NCBI RefSeq assembly: GCF_943913045.1
Contig: NZ_CALTVH010000008.1
Coordinates: 1 to 64,000 of the forward strand
Source of the DNA: an uncultured Ezakiella sp.
Lineage (GTDB): Bacteria > Bacillota > Clostridia > Tissierellales > Peptoniphilaceae
Length of the DNA stretch: 64,000 nt
Reading direction: 5' to 3'
The position numbers and the translations under genes are program-made. Positions 1 through 10,825 of the stretch are shown here, piece by piece. Under the pieces are notes generated by a model, which made no database searches, was not told the origin of the DNA, and saw only the letters and a list, made by a program, of their open reading frames with translations. Position 1 is the first letter of the stretch; each line of letters starts with the position of its first letter.

Positions 1-1476
1 TGCCTTTTCTAAGCCTATTGGCTTCATTGTTGGGAATAAGATTACGTCCCTGATTGAAACTTCGCCAGTTAAGAACATGATAAGTCTATCAACACCGATG
101 CCCAGTCCTCCTGTTGGTGGGAGGCCAACTTCGATTGCGTTTAAGAAGTCTTCATCCATTGGATGAGCTTCGTCATCTCCCAAGTTTTTGGCTTCCATTT
201 GTGCCGTAAATCTGGCGCGTTGGTCGATTGGGTCGTTGAGTTCAGTAAATGCGTTTGCAATTTCCTTGGTGGCCATAAAGGCTTCAAACCTTTGTGTATA
301 GCGTGGGTCTGCTGGGTCGCGTTTGGCCAGCGGACTTACCTCTACTGGATGGTGGGTAACAAAGGTTGGTTGAATCATGTGGTCTTCGCAGAATTCTTCA
401 AAGAATTCGTTGATGATATTGCCCCTGTCCATCTTGGATGGTTCGAGCTCTAGGCCTTTTTCCTTGGCAACTGCAATTGCTTCTTCGTCTGTTTTTATTT
501 CTTCAAAGTCAACGCCAGCGTATTCTTTGATGGCTTCAACCATGGTAATTCTTCTCCATGGTGGAGTTACGTCGAGCTTTAGTCCATCGAATTCAAGGAT
601 TTGTGTGCCCAAAACATTTTGTGCAATGGTGGAGACCATATTTTCTGTGATGTCCATCATGTCCTTGTAATCTGCGTAGGCAGCGTAGAGTTCTATAGCT
701 GTGTACTCAGGGTTGTGGGTTTGGTCCATACCTTCGTTTCTAAACATCTTGCCCATTTCGTATACGCGGTCAAATCCACCGACGATCAATCTCTTTAGGT
801 AGAGTTCGTTGGCAATTCTCAGATACATATCGATGTCAAGTGTGTTGTGATGGGTGATAAATGGCCTTGCATTAGCACCACCTGCGATTGTATTTAGGGT
901 TGGAGTTTCAACTTCTAGGAAGTCTCTATCGTCCAAATATTTTCTTATTTCTTTTAAGATTTTATTTCTCTTGATAAAGGTCTCTTTGATTTCTGGATTT
1001 ACAATCAAGTCCACATATCTTTGACGGTATCTGAGGTCTGGGTCCTTGAGGCCGTGGAATTTTTCCGGTAGAATTTGCAAGGACTTTGTCAAAATAACAA
1101 ATTCTTCGCAGCGAACTGAAATTTCTCCCATCTTGGTCTTAAAAACTTCGCCCTTGATGCCGATGATATCGCCAATGTCAAGGAGTTTTACTTCTTCGTA
1201 TACATCTTCCAGATTGTTTTTGCTTACAAAGGATTGGATAGTCCCCGTTGAATCTAGGATGTCAAGGAAGGTGACCTTTCCGTGGCCGCGCTTGCCCATT
1301 ACCCTGCCGGCAATTGAAACGTATTTGCCTTCGTAGTCATCAAAATTATCTAAGATATCTTTGGCAAAGTGGGTCCTGTCATAATTTGTAATTTCGTATG
1401 GATTTTTATCCATGTCTTTTAGTTTTTGTAATTTTTCCCGCCTCATCTGAAGCATTTCGTTTAATTCTTGTTCCAT
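1..1476 (-). CDS. lysS: Lysyl-tRNA synthetase, class II (3' end cut by window edge)
   Basis: Charges tRNA-Lys with lysine in the cytoplasm. The reading frame is open from the ATG at 1476 to the left edge without a stop, 492 codons, close to the full family length of about 500. Near the N-terminus there is an OB-fold anticodon-binding region (GRVMGKRGHGKVTFLDI), followed by the class II core with motif 2 (YEMGKMFRNEGMD) and, near the edge, motif 3 (GLGIGIDRLIMFLT). The start is set by an AGGAGG eight bases upstream. It is the last visible gene of the leftward operon from 8.45 kb, directly behind greA. Confidence 0.95.
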   Translation of the reverse strand, partial: MEQELNEMLQMRREKLQKLKDMDKNPYEITNYDRTHFAKDILDNFDDYEGKYVSIAGRVMGKRGHGKVTFLDILDSTGTIQSFVSKNNLEDVYEEVKLLDIGDIIGIKGEVFKTKMGEISVRCEEFVILTKSLQILPEKFHGLKDPDLRYRQRYVDLIVNPEIKETFIKRNKILKEIRKYLDDRDFLEVETPTLNTIAGGANARPFITHHNTLDIDMYLRIANELYLKRLIVGGFDRVYEMGKMFRNEGMDQTHNPEYTAIELYAAYADYKDMMDITENMVSTIAQNVLGTQILEFDGLKLDVTPPWRRITMVEAIKEYAGVDFEEIKTDEEAIAVAKEKGLELEPSKMDRGNIINEFFEEFCEDHMIQPTFVTHHPVEVSPLAKRDPADPRYTQRFEAFMATKEIANAFTELNDPIDQRARFTAQMEAKNLGDDEAHPMDEDFLNAIEVGLPPTGGLGIGVDRLIMFLTGEVSIRDVILFPTMKPIGLEKA

Positions 1477-1484
1477 GATACCTC

Positions 1485-1964
1485 CTATGATTTTTTGATG
1501 CTCTTGATAGTGTATTTGATAATTCCATCTGGAGCGTGTACTTCTACTGTATCTTTTCTTCTCTTACCAAGTAGGGCTGCTCCAAGTGGACTTTCGTTTG
1601 ATATTTTACCATTAAGTGGATCACTTTCTGCTGAACCAACAATGGTGTAGATTTCTTCTTCGTCTTCGCCTTCTTCGATTATGGTTACTGTTGTACCTAC
1701 ATTTACCTTTTCGGTTGTGATTTCATGATCTTCTACTACAACAGCTTCTCTAATTAAATTTTCCAGCTTAACGATACGCTCTTCCAGTTGGGCTTGTTCG
1801 TTTTTAGCTTGGTCGTATTCAGCGTTTTCACTCAAGTCTCCAAAGCCAAGTGCAACTTTGATTCTGGCTGAAACTTCCTTGCGGCCAACTGTTTTTAATT
1901 CTTCGAGCTCTTCTTCAAGCTTGGTCAATCCATATTTTGTTAAAAATACTTCTTTTTTAGTCAT
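1485..1964 (-). CDS. greA: Transcription elongation factor GreA
   Basis: Rescues backtracked RNA polymerase by stimulating transcript cleavage. The 159 residues match the family length. The N-terminal coiled coil carries the usual G-L-x-K-L-E-E-E-L start and the acidic stretch FGDLSENAEYDQAK, which forms the coiled-coil tip. The C-terminal domain contains the GxEESDPL-like segment (GSAESDPLNGKISNESPLG). It overlaps the 3' end of dusB by 8 bases and lies 8 bases before lysS, so it is probably translated as part of the same transcript. Confidence 0.95.
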   Translation of the reverse strand: MTKKEVFLTKYGLTKLEEELEELKTVGRKEVSARIKVALGFGDLSENAEYDQAKNEQAQLEERIVKLENLIREAVVVEDHEITTEKVNVGTTVTIIEEGEDEEEIYTIVGSAESDPLNGKISNESPLGAALLGKRRKDTVEVHAPDGIIKYTIKSIKKS

Positions 1965-2925
1965 TTGTCCTAACCTCTTTTTCTATACTTTTAAAAAGTC
2001 TGTCTATAGTCTCATTCATCTTGTCGATACTGTTAATCTCAGATAGACTTTTTCTTATCTTGGTTGCCTCTGGTCGATTGTTCAAATATTTTATCAAATG
2101 CTTTTTAAAATCGTTCAAAGCAACTCGTTCGGAAAAATCTTCCGTCATGTATTTAAAATGTTTCTTTATTATATCATATTTATCGTAATTAATCTTGTCC
2201 GGGGAAAAATAATTGTGAATATCTGCAAATATGAAGGGATTGCCAATGGCGAATCGTCCAATGGAAATGCCATCAATATCATCAGACTCCAAAAGTTCGA
2301 CCGCACTGTCAAAGGAATCTATGTCACCGTTTCCGATAACGGGAATGTTCACTTTTTCTCTGATTTCAAATATTTTTTCCCAATCGGCATGGCCAGTATA
2401 GTGCATGTCGCGTGTCCGACCGTGAACTGTCAGAAAATCTGCTCCTGCATCTTCAATCCGCTGGGCGATTTCGATTGCATTGGATGAATCGTTTACCCCC
2501 AAACGCATCTTGGCAGAAACTGGCTTGTTGGAATATTTTTTGCAAGTCTTAATTATAGCCGCCAAGGTGTCCAGGTCATTTAATAATGCAGACCCGTCTT
2601 GATTTTTAAAAATCTTGGGCGCTGGGCAACCGAAGTTTAAATCAATCCAGAGAAAATCTTCCCTTGGGTTTAAATATCTCTCGATTGCGATTTGAAAGGC
2701 CTCTGGCTCGTGGCCAAATAGTTGGATGCCGGTTCTGCCCACTGACTTTGAAATTTCAATGGTCCTCTGGCTATCATAATACAAGGCCTTGGCGCTTACC
2801 ATTTCAGTAACCGCGTATGGGAGGCCCAATTCAAAGGCGATCTTCCTAAAGGGAAAGTCGGTGTAGCCAGCCATGGGTGCCAGAAAAACTGGCAGTCTAT
2901 CCCCTATGCTTAGTGTTCTTGTCAT
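1957..2925 (-). CDS. dusB: tRNA-dihydrouridine synthase (DusB type)
   Basis: FMN-dependent TIM-barrel enzyme that reduces specific uridines in tRNA to dihydrouridine. Seen in the sequence: the N-terminal APMAGYTDFPFRKIA motif, the catalytic cysteine in LNFGCPAPKI, VSAKMRLG, TVHGRTRDMHYTGHADW, and IPVIGNGDI for flavin phosphate binding. Length 322 is usual. The ATG has AGGAAG just upstream and lies 29 bases inside coaX. The dusB-greA-lysS order is a familiar Firmicutes arrangement. Confidence 0.93.
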   Translation of the reverse strand: MTRTLSIGDRLPVFLAPMAGYTDFPFRKIAFELGLPYAVTEMVSAKALYYDSQRTIEISKSVGRTGIQLFGHEPEAFQIAIERYLNPREDFLWIDLNFGCPAPKIFKNQDGSALLNDLDTLAAIIKTCKKYSNKPVSAKMRLGVNDSSNAIEIAQRIEDAGADFLTVHGRTRDMHYTGHADWEKIFEIREKVNIPVIGNGDIDSFDSAVELLESDDIDGISIGRFAIGNPFIFADIHNYFSPDKINYDKYDIIKKHFKYMTEDFSERVALNDFKKHLIKYLNNRPEATKIRKSLSEINSIDKMNETIDRLFKSIEKEVRTND

Positions 2926-3673
2926 AGATCTTCCTTAGGCCCCAGAGGGTCAGCTCGTCATCGACCACATCTATTACCTCAGTCTTTGAGGCAATAACCT
3001 CGGCCAGTCCCCCAGTTGCAATTACCTTAGCATCTATATTTTCCTCAGCCTTTAAGTGATTAACTATATAATCAACTTGACCAATGGCCCCGTACATAAG
3101 GCCTGCCCTAATGGCGTCAACTGTATTTCTATTTAAAAAACTTTCCGGTACAGTTAGGTCAACTTTTGGCAGCTTGGCAGCTTTCATAAAAAGCGCCTCC
3201 GCACTTATGCCTATGCCTGGGCTTATAATCCCTCCAAGATAATTGGATTTTTCATCCACCACGCAATAGGTGGTCGCCGTTCCGAAGTCGATAATAATAA
3301 GCGGCGCCCCATATTTGTCGATTGCCCCGACTGCATTTACAATCCTATCTGCTCCAACTTCTTTTGGGTCATCGTAGAGGACATTTAGTCCAGTTTTTGT
3401 CCCCGGTCCAACTACAATTGGCTCAAGGCCTGTTAGCATTTTAACCGCCTCTATCATATTGTCAGTCACCATGGGCACAACTGAAGACAAGATTGCCCCT
3501 TCAATATTTTTTACATCCACACCTCTAAGTGTAAAGATCTGGTCAATGAAAAGTGCAATCTCATCCACAGTTTTTTTGCTGTCAGATGAGATCCTGATGC
3601 TGACTTTTAGGTCGTAGCCTTCGTATATTCCTAAAACTGTATTTGTATTACCTATATCTATTGTTAAAATCAT
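2897..3673 (-). CDS. coaX: Type III pantothenate kinase
   Basis: Phosphorylates pantothenate, the first step of coenzyme A synthesis. The ASKHA-fold phosphate motif DIGNTNTVLGIYEG is at the N-terminus. PDPKEVGADRIVNAVGA-type sequence (here DDPKEVGADRIVNAVGA), IIDFGTATTYCVVD and GGIISPGI follow as in the family; length 258 is typical. It shares a 4-base ATGA overlap with the ECF S component upstream, which suggests coupled expression of pantothenate uptake and phosphorylation. That link is inferred from context. Confidence 0.94.
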   Translation of the reverse strand: MILTIDIGNTNTVLGIYEGYDLKVSIRISSDSKKTVDEIALFIDQIFTLRGVDVKNIEGAILSSVVPMVTDNMIEAVKMLTGLEPIVVGPGTKTGLNVLYDDPKEVGADRIVNAVGAIDKYGAPLIIIDFGTATTYCVVDEKSNYLGGIISPGIGISAEALFMKAAKLPKVDLTVPESFLNRNTVDAIRAGLMYGAIGQVDYIVNHLKAEENIDAKVIATGGLAEVIASKTEVIDVVDDELTLWGLRKIYDKNTKHRG

Positions 3674-4392
3674 GATTGTTTTCTACTTAAAATTCCCCCT
3701 GTAATTAGTCCGGCAATGATTGCCTCAGGTATACCATTTAAAAATACCACTGAAATTATATAGTACAAGACACCCTTGCGGTCCATATTTTTGATGCCCA
3801 TCATCTTATCTGAGTAGATCAAATAGATTGAGCCCATGACCATTGCCGTATGGCAAATTGTAGCTATAACTGCCGAGACGAAGCCCGGTGTGATTATGTT
3901 TTCCTTTTTGATTGTCATAATCCAAATCATCACAATCAGCACGAGCGAAATTAATCCAATTACAATTCCCAAAGTCTTCCCATCTTTAAAGGCCTTTACA
4001 AGCGAATAGATAATTTCAATTAAGAGGACGCAGCTAATAATGCTGGTCAGCCTAATCATTTGCTTGTGAGATTTTTCCTTCAAGGCCTTGTAAAGAAAAT
4101 AGGCGATTAGGGGAAAAATTATCCTTGGCAGGACACTTATGAGTGGGTTTTGAAAGGCAAAGCTCAAAACCGTTGGCTTGGTGTAGTTGGTCCAGAGGGA
4201 ATAAAGCCCAAAGGACAGGCCTAAAAATGTGCCAACATAAGGTCCGTAAAGGATGGCCCCAATAATTACTGGGATGTGTAGGGTCGTTGCTCTAATTGGT
4301 CCAAATGGTATAAAACCTAACTGTGTCATTCCGAGAACCAAAATCCATGCTAAGAGGATTGCGGATACAACCAGTTTTTTTGTGTTCTTCAT
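3670..4392 (-). CDS. ECF transporter S component (possibly pantothenate)
   Basis: Integral membrane substrate-binding subunit of an energy-coupling-factor importer. It shows about six hydrophobic segments. An S-component signature region at residues 34-75 (TTLHIPVIIGAILYGPYVG, then a GLSFGLYSLWTNYTKP stretch) resembles the family whose members are often found beside coaX. No EcfA/EcfT genes are in the window, so it would depend on a shared ECF module elsewhere. The substrate is inferred only from the ATGA overlap with coaX. There is an AGGAG ribosome site before the ATG at 4392. Confidence 0.75.
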   Translation of the reverse strand: MKNTKKLVVSAILLAWILVLGMTQLGFIPFGPIRATTLHIPVIIGAILYGPYVGTFLGLSFGLYSLWTNYTKPTVLSFAFQNPLISVLPRIIFPLIAYFLYKALKEKSHKQMIRLTSIISCVLLIEIIYSLVKAFKDGKTLGIVIGLISLVLIVMIWIMTIKKENIITPGFVSAVIATICHTAMVMGSIYLIYSDKMMGIKNMDRKGVLYYIISVVFLNGIPEAIIAGLITGGILSRKQS

Positions 4393-4403
4393 AATTTAAA
4401 CTC

Positions 4404-6250
<1,847 letters not shown>

Positions 6251-6254
<4 letters not shown>

Positions 6255-6790
6255 ATTTTATAAATCTCCTCCTTTAAGCTGGCTATATAAGGAAGATTTC
6301 TATAGCCTTCCGCATAATCAAGTCCATAGCCAACTATGAAATCGTTTGGCGCAACGAAGCCAACATAATCCAGCTGGACGTCAGTTTTTCTGGCTTCTTT
6401 TTTATCCAAAAATGTTGCAAACTTAACTGAGTTTGCCCCACGCCTGGACAAATTGTCTTGCAAGTATTTTAAAGTGTAGCCAGTGTCTACAATATCTTCG
6501 ACAACTAGGACATCCCTACCTTCAACTGAAAAGTCCAGGTCTTTTAAGATCCTAACTTCTCCAGTCGACTGAGAGCTGGTCCCGTAACTTGACAGGCTCA
6601 TAAAATCAACCAAGACTGGCAGGTTAATTTGCCTTACCAAGTCGGCCATAAAGATAAAAGAGCCTTTTAAAATGCCGATTACCATTAAATCTTTATCCAT
6701 AAAGTCGTGGGTGATTTCTGACCCCATTTCTTTTACTTTTTTTGAAATTTCTTCTTCAGTAAAGAGCATTTCTTTAATCGCCTTGTTCAT
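6251..6790 (-). CDS. hpt: Hypoxanthine phosphoribosyltransferase
   Basis: Salvages hypoxanthine (and guanine) with PRPP to make IMP (GMP). The PRPP-binding motif VLVVEDIVDTGYTL is near residue 100, and LVDFMSLSSYG near residue 60 supplies the flexible loop. Length 179 is standard. The gene sits between tilS and ftsH, the conserved tilS-hpt-ftsH order of Firmicutes. The start overlaps the tilS 3' end by 17 bases and follows AGGAGG. Confidence 0.96.
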
Positions 6791-8132
6791 AATACCTCCT
6801 TAAGTAAATTGTGTTTGTTGTATGATCATCAGTGGCCACGCGTTTTGATAGCCACAGGTCTTGAACGTATATAATACCCAGCTCATCACAAGCAATGACA
6901 AGAGAGTCGCGCTTGTATTTGGGGATTTTTTCATCTATTAATATTTCCTTGAGCTTTTTTGTCCGACCACCCCTGGTCTCAAAGACATCACCGGGCAAGC
7001 GTTTTCTAAAAGTAATCTCCCCCTGAATTTTGTCTGCATCCAAGGGAGTAGAGTTTGCTTCATAAGAATTTGTCAGTTCAAATTTACATTCGCATTCAAA
7101 GTCTTCATTCAAAGTGAAAATTAAATCATCATAGGACTTTATAATATAAATGCCAGAAAAGCTGGTTCGCTTTTCGCCATCGCTAAAGATTATCTGGTCT
7201 ATCTCCCTCAAATGATAAGAGTAAATATCCTGCTGATTTGGATTTAGTTTTTTTATTATAGCCATGTAAAGATCGGCCCGGGTGTGTGGGAAAAGCTCTA
7301 GCATCTTTGAAATGGAAATGCTGATTGCATGATCGCTCACATCCGCATCCTTTAAAAAATATCCAACTATTCCATCGATTAAGAGCCTGGAGGCTTTTAG
7401 ATTTGCAATTGCAAGCTCTGCCCTGGCCTTAAAATCAGGCAAGATTTTCTCCAGCTGGGGAATTTTATTTATCCGCATGTTATTTCTGCTGACGTCGTCT
7501 ATAAAATTGGTCTCGTCTATGCAGTATGGAATTTCGTGTTCGTCCAAGTATTTTAAAATCTCGTCCTTGCCAATATTTAAAAGTGGCCTAAAAAATATTC
7601 CCTCTCTAATTTTTATACCAGCAAGACCATTTAAGCCCGCCCCTCTTTCGAAGTTCATAAGGACGGATTCGATGTCGTCGTCCAAATGGTGGCCAGTTAT
7701 AACCGTGGTCGTACCGATTTCCTCGGCTATTCTTTTTAAGTCAGCATATCTTTTGATGCGGCCAGCCTCTTCTGTGCCAAGACCTTGTTCTCTTGCAAGT
7801 CCACCTATATCCGCAGTCTCCAGATGGAGGATGATATCATTATCTGCGCAAAGACCTTTGACAAAGTTTTCGTCATGGTCTGCAGTCTGACGCAGCTGGT
7901 GGTTCAAATGATAGGCATGAACTTCAAAATTAAATTCAGCTTGCAAGGCCTTTAAGACTTTTAAAACAAAAATAGAGTCAGGGCCACCCGACAGGGCAAC
8001 CAAGACTTTCTTTTCATTTTTGAAAATCTCATCTTGACAAAAGCAAGTGAAATATTCTTCTATATTATTTTTTCGGTTTACCAGAACCTCTTCGTCTGGA
8101 TGCTCTTTGATTAATGGATTGAATTTTTTCAT
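6774..8132 (-). CDS. tilS: tRNA(Ile)-lysidine synthase
   Basis: ATP-dependent enzyme that modifies C34 of tRNA-Ile(CAU) to lysidine so that AUA is read correctly. The PP-loop motif LVALSGGPDSIFVLKVL lies near the N-terminus; TGHHLDDDIESVLMNF and GLAGIKI follow; C-terminal TilS substrate-binding and anticodon domains end with the KIPKYKRD segment. The ATG at 8132 is preferred because AAGGAA precedes it closely; a TTG at 8147 would add five residues. Either start lies inside the upstream S1 gene, giving an overlap of about 68 bases in a different frame. Confidence 0.9.
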   Translation of the reverse strand: MKKFNPLIKEHPDEEVLVNRKNNIEEYFTCFCQDEIFKNEKKVLVALSGGPDSIFVLKVLKALQAEFNFEVHAYHLNHQLRQTADHDENFVKGLCADNDIILHLETADIGGLAREQGLGTEEAGRIKRYADLKRIAEEIGTTTVITGHHLDDDIESVLMNFERGAGLNGLAGIKIREGIFFRPLLNIGKDEILKYLDEHEIPYCIDETNFIDDVSRNNMRINKIPQLEKILPDFKARAELAIANLKASRLLIDGIVGYFLKDADVSDHAISISISKMLELFPHTRADLYMAIIKKLNPNQQDIYSYHLREIDQIIFSDGEKRTSFSGIYIIKSYDDLIFTLNEDFECECKFELTNSYEANSTPLDADKIQGEITFRKRLPGDVFETRGGRTKKLKEILIDEKIPKYKRDSLVIACDELGIIYVQDLWLSKRVATDDHTTNTIYLRRYYEQGD

Positions 8133-8445
8133 TTGATTCCTTGACAAACTTAGACATTAGTTTTTCAAAGGCAGAATCCTCGGGGCCCTTTTCAATAAAT
8201 TTCGGTGCCGGTGGCTCTTCCAAGGCCTTCATAGAAAGTGCAATCTTGCCGTCTTCATTGCTGATAACCTTGGCCTTGACCAGGTCTCCAACCTTGACAA
8301 AGTCACTCACGTTTTCAACAAATTCATTTGACAGCTCAGATATGTGAACCAAGCCACTTTCATCGCCCTCCAAGTCTACAAAGCAACCGAAGTTTGAAAC
8401 CCCGTTTACCTTACCTTCTATAATGTCTCCTACTTTTAATACCAT
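8065..8445 (-). CDS. S1 RNA-binding domain protein (YabR-like)
   Basis: A small protein with one S1 domain at residues 3-72: VGDIIEGKVNGVSNFGCFVD, the GLVHISELS segment and VKAKVISNEDGKIALSMKA. The C-terminal 50 residues are charged, ending in a basic RRRGSGKPKK tail. Such proteins are common beside divIC/tilS in Firmicutes and probably bind RNA or the ribosome; the exact role is unknown. It is the first gene of the leftward operon, with a sigma-A promoter 25-50 bases upstream and an AGGAGG site. Its 3' end overlaps tilS. Confidence 0.85.
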   Translation of the reverse strand: MVLKVGDIIEGKVNGVSNFGCFVDLEGDESGLVHISELSNEFVENVSDFVKVGDLVKAKVISNEDGKIALSMKALEEPPAPKFIEKGPEDSAFEKLMSKFVKESNEKIQSINQRASRRRGSGKPKK

Positions 8446-8468
8446 AATTCCTCCTGTTTATCAGGCTT

Positions 8469-8497
8469 ATTGTACAACATATGCCGTCAAAAGTCAA
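8469..8497 (-). promoter_or_regulatory. Sigma-A promoter of the S1-tilS-hpt-ftsH-coaX-dusB-greA-lysS operon
   Basis: Read on the minus strand, TTGACT (8497-8492) and TACAAT (8474-8469) are separated by 17 bases. The site lies 24 bases upstream of the S1 gene start. No other convincing promoter is visible before lysS. Confidence 0.75.
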
Positions 8498-8528
8498 TGA
8501 ATCTAGGACTTTGCAAGACTTTTAAAAC

Positions 8529-8555
8529 AAAAAAGACGACTAAAGATTAGCCGCC
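8529..8555 (-). terminator. Intrinsic terminator after the secreted redoxin
   Basis: On the minus strand GGCGGCTA and TAGTCGTC form a stem with two G-U pairs, followed by six T residues. It lies 13 bases after the stop of the gene at 8568. Confidence 0.8.
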
Positions 8556-8567
8556 TAAAAATTATTA

Positions 8568-9641
8568 TTAATGATTTTGAATTTCAATATCTGTTGGGAA
8601 ATTTTTCCCCGCAGATAATTCATTTACAATAAAATCCAATTGAATCTTAGTCATTGCTCCCTTGTACAGGCCAAGGACTTTGCCATTTTTTGTAAAAACT
8701 GAATGAGGAACAGTCTTAACATCATAAGCTGCAACAATATCATAACCAGAAGTCGCCTTGAAAACTGGGAGCCTCCAGTCATTTGCATCAAATAGCCTCT
8801 TGACCTCAGACAAATCTTGGTCCAAAGAAACTGCAATCACATCCAGGTCAGCCCTCTTGTTGGCCTCAGCTAAGTCTGGCATCTCCTTGACACAATATGA
8901 GCATGAGCTTTGGAAAAAATTATAGATTTGAATCTTGTCTTTAATAATTCTACCAAGACTGATATTATTTTCTGATCCATCAATCATATCTACAGAAAAC
9001 TTTGGCATGATAGAGCCAATAGCAAATTTATTGGCAAAGGCAAAAGTTCCTTCGCTAGGACCAATTAAATCTCTAGCAAGAGCCAAATAATTTTTATCAG
9101 CATCTATACTTGTACTCGTGTCTGTGTTTTTGTCATCAGTAAGCAAGTCAACAGCGCCCGCCGAACCAGTGGAAAGTAAAATTGCGCCAGTGGCCTCATC
9201 CCAATCAACGCCTAGGCCAATTAAATTACCCAATTGTCTGAGCTGCAAATAATTGTTTTCATTTATCAGAACAGTTTCAATTTGTTTTGCCTGGCCGTTT
9301 AAAAGCAGATTGATATTTCCCTTTTGCCCAGTGACTTTTCCAGCCGCAAGTGGAGTCAAGTCACCGGCAAGCTTACTATAAGCACTGCCAGTTATCACAA
9401 TTACATTACCTGTAGCTTCGTCCCAGTCCACATTAAATTGTGATCCGCTTCCATTTAAGAGGGCAGCCATGTCCCTTAGCTTAACATAGTTTCTCTCATT
9501 TATAAGATAAGAACCGACCTTAACCTCTTGGCCGTTTAGCAAAACCTTTTGAAAAGTCCTCTCGCCAGTCACATTTTCAGCAAAAATGTTAGCTGAAAAA
9601 ATAATTAAACAAGCGATTAGAATAATAAATCTCTTTTTCAT
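8568..9641 (-). CDS. Secreted thioredoxin-like protein with two stalk domains
   Basis: Residues 1-21 form a signal peptide (MKKRFIILIACLIIFSANIF). Two repeats of the copper-amine-oxidase N-terminal 'stalk' type follow (about 32-86 and 109-160), each with a LLNG(Q) strand, INERNYVKLRDMA or INENNYLQLRQLG helix and VDWDEATG turn. Residues 205-345 form a TlpA/AhpC-TSA-like redoxin with a CSYC active site at 247-250 and a later cis-proline (KTVPHSVF). It should act outside the membrane on protein disulfides or as a peroxidase; the stalk probably docks it to the cell wall. There is no lipobox or sortase signal. The gene is alone between its own promoter and terminator. Confidence 0.8.
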   Translation of the reverse strand: MKKRFIILIACLIIFSANIFAENVTGERTFQKVLLNGQEVKVGSYLINERNYVKLRDMAALLNGSGSQFNVDWDEATGNVIVITGSAYSKLAGDLTPLAAGKVTGQKGNINLLLNGQAKQIETVLINENNYLQLRQLGNLIGLGVDWDEATGAILLSTGSAGAVDLLTDDKNTDTSTSIDADKNYLALARDLIGPSEGTFAFANKFAIGSIMPKFSVDMIDGSENNISLGRIIKDKIQIYNFFQSSCSYCVKEMPDLAEANKRADLDVIAVSLDQDLSEVKRLFDANDWRLPVFKATSGYDIVAAYDVKTVPHSVFTKNGKVLGLYKGAMTKIQLDFIVNELSAGKNFPTDIEIQNH

Positions 9642-9658
9642 AAAATCCTCCTGCCCTA

Positions 9659-9687
9659 ATTATAACATAGATAATAAAGCTTGCCAA
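9659..9687 (-). promoter_or_regulatory. Sigma-A promoter of the secreted redoxin
   Basis: On the minus strand TTGGCA (9687-9682) and TATAAT (9664-9659) are 17 bases apart. The predicted transcription start falls near 9652, inside or at the edge of the AGGAGG site, leaving a leader of only about ten bases. Confidence 0.75.
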
Positions 9688-9880
9688 TAAATAAAGAAAT
9701 TTTAGTTCAAGGAACTTGATTTTAATTAAATTTTACAAAACGTTAATGTCTGTTTTGCATAATAAGTTTATAATTTATACTGGAGAAATGACTTATTTTG
9801 TTGTAGATAAGAAAAAGAGTAAAAAACTCTAGTACAAAGCTTTTGTTCTTAAAACTAAAAGTCACAGAAAGGAGACAATT

Positions 9881-10825
9881 ATGAAAAGAAGCAGAGGATT
9901 TAAGAGGTTTCTATCATTTGTAATAATGGTTTCAATACTAGCTACATCAGCAATACCTTCGTATGCTTATAGCAATGATAAAAACTTTATAAAAGAAAAT
10001 TATTATCTTACCGAGAATAATTTTTTAGATTCATTTAGTGAGGAAATGGTGGATAATGAAGGAAATGTAATATCTGTAGAAACTGAAAAAGTATATGATT
10101 TAAACGCGATCCAAGTGAAAGTTTATTTGAATAATGAATTATCACAAATATCTTTAGTTTATGGAGATAAGATATATTATAAAGATATAACTAACAATGT
10201 TAATCATATTAGCGATGATGCTTTTAATTTTTTCGACTATGATAAGATTTATGATCTTAATGAAAACATATCTTATAATAATAATTCAGTATATTTATAC
10301 CCAGAGCATGAAGAGAGTTATAAGCTATACTCAGATGGATGGGCTTTTTATAGGAATTATGATCCTATATCATGGTATTATGGCACAAAACCTTGTGCAT
10401 TGTATTTTATGAACTATGATGAAGAGCCTGACCAGCATAGATTTAATGCCAGAACTATAAGAATAACAGCAGGAACACCAGTCTCTGTTGCAATAAGTTT
10501 AGTAGTAGGTTTTGTAACTTCTACATTAACCCCATTAGGCATACTTGGTATTGTTGGATGTGCGATTGCTGGAGATGTTATAACAAACTATGTTTTTACT
10601 GAACTAACATTTTCTACTCAAAGGGTAAGATATAGGCCTATAATTAATGGTAGAGAAATTTTTGGAGATGCTTATATAGATAAATTATGGTTAATAAATC
10701 ACGATAACCTTACAAACAGGGATTCATTTCATTTAGCACAAAATGTATATAGAGCTAATAGAGGAACTTCTCCTGATGAAATTGCTAGAAGTGCACAAAT
10801 TGCTGAAGCGCAAGGTCAGTACTAG
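9881..10825 (+). CDS. Unrecognised secreted protein with glycine-rich hydrophobic segment
   Basis: I do not recognise this family with certainty. Residues 1-29 are a signal peptide (basic start, hydrophobic core, SYAYS cleavage region). Residues 30-150 are acidic, rich in Asn, Tyr and Asp. A long hydrophobic, Gly-containing segment (VAISLVVGFVTSTLTPLGIL then GIVGCAIAGDVI) lies at about 202-234, followed by a basic/aromatic tail (RVRYRPIINGREIF). This order loosely resembles large secreted bacteriocin-like proteins of the geobacillin-26 type; that is a guess. AAAGGAG precedes the ATG. The gene is strikingly AT-rich next to its neighbours and overlaps the next gene by about 80 bases, which suggests a transferred two-gene unit. 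Confidence 0.7.
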   Translation: MKRSRGFKRFLSFVIMVSILATSAIPSYAYSNDKNFIKENYYLTENNFLDSFSEEMVDNEGNVISVETEKVYDLNAIQVKVYLNNELSQISLVYGDKIYYKDITNNVNHISDDAFNFFDYDKIYDLNENISYNNNSVYLYPEHEESYKLYSDGWAFYRNYDPISWYYGTKPCALYFMNYDEEPDQHRFNARTIRITAGTPVSVAISLVVGFVTSTLTPLGILGIVGCAIAGDVITNYVFTELTFSTQRVRYRPIINGREIFGDAYIDKLWLINHDNLTNRDSFHLAQNVYRANRGTSPDEIARSAQIAEAQGQY

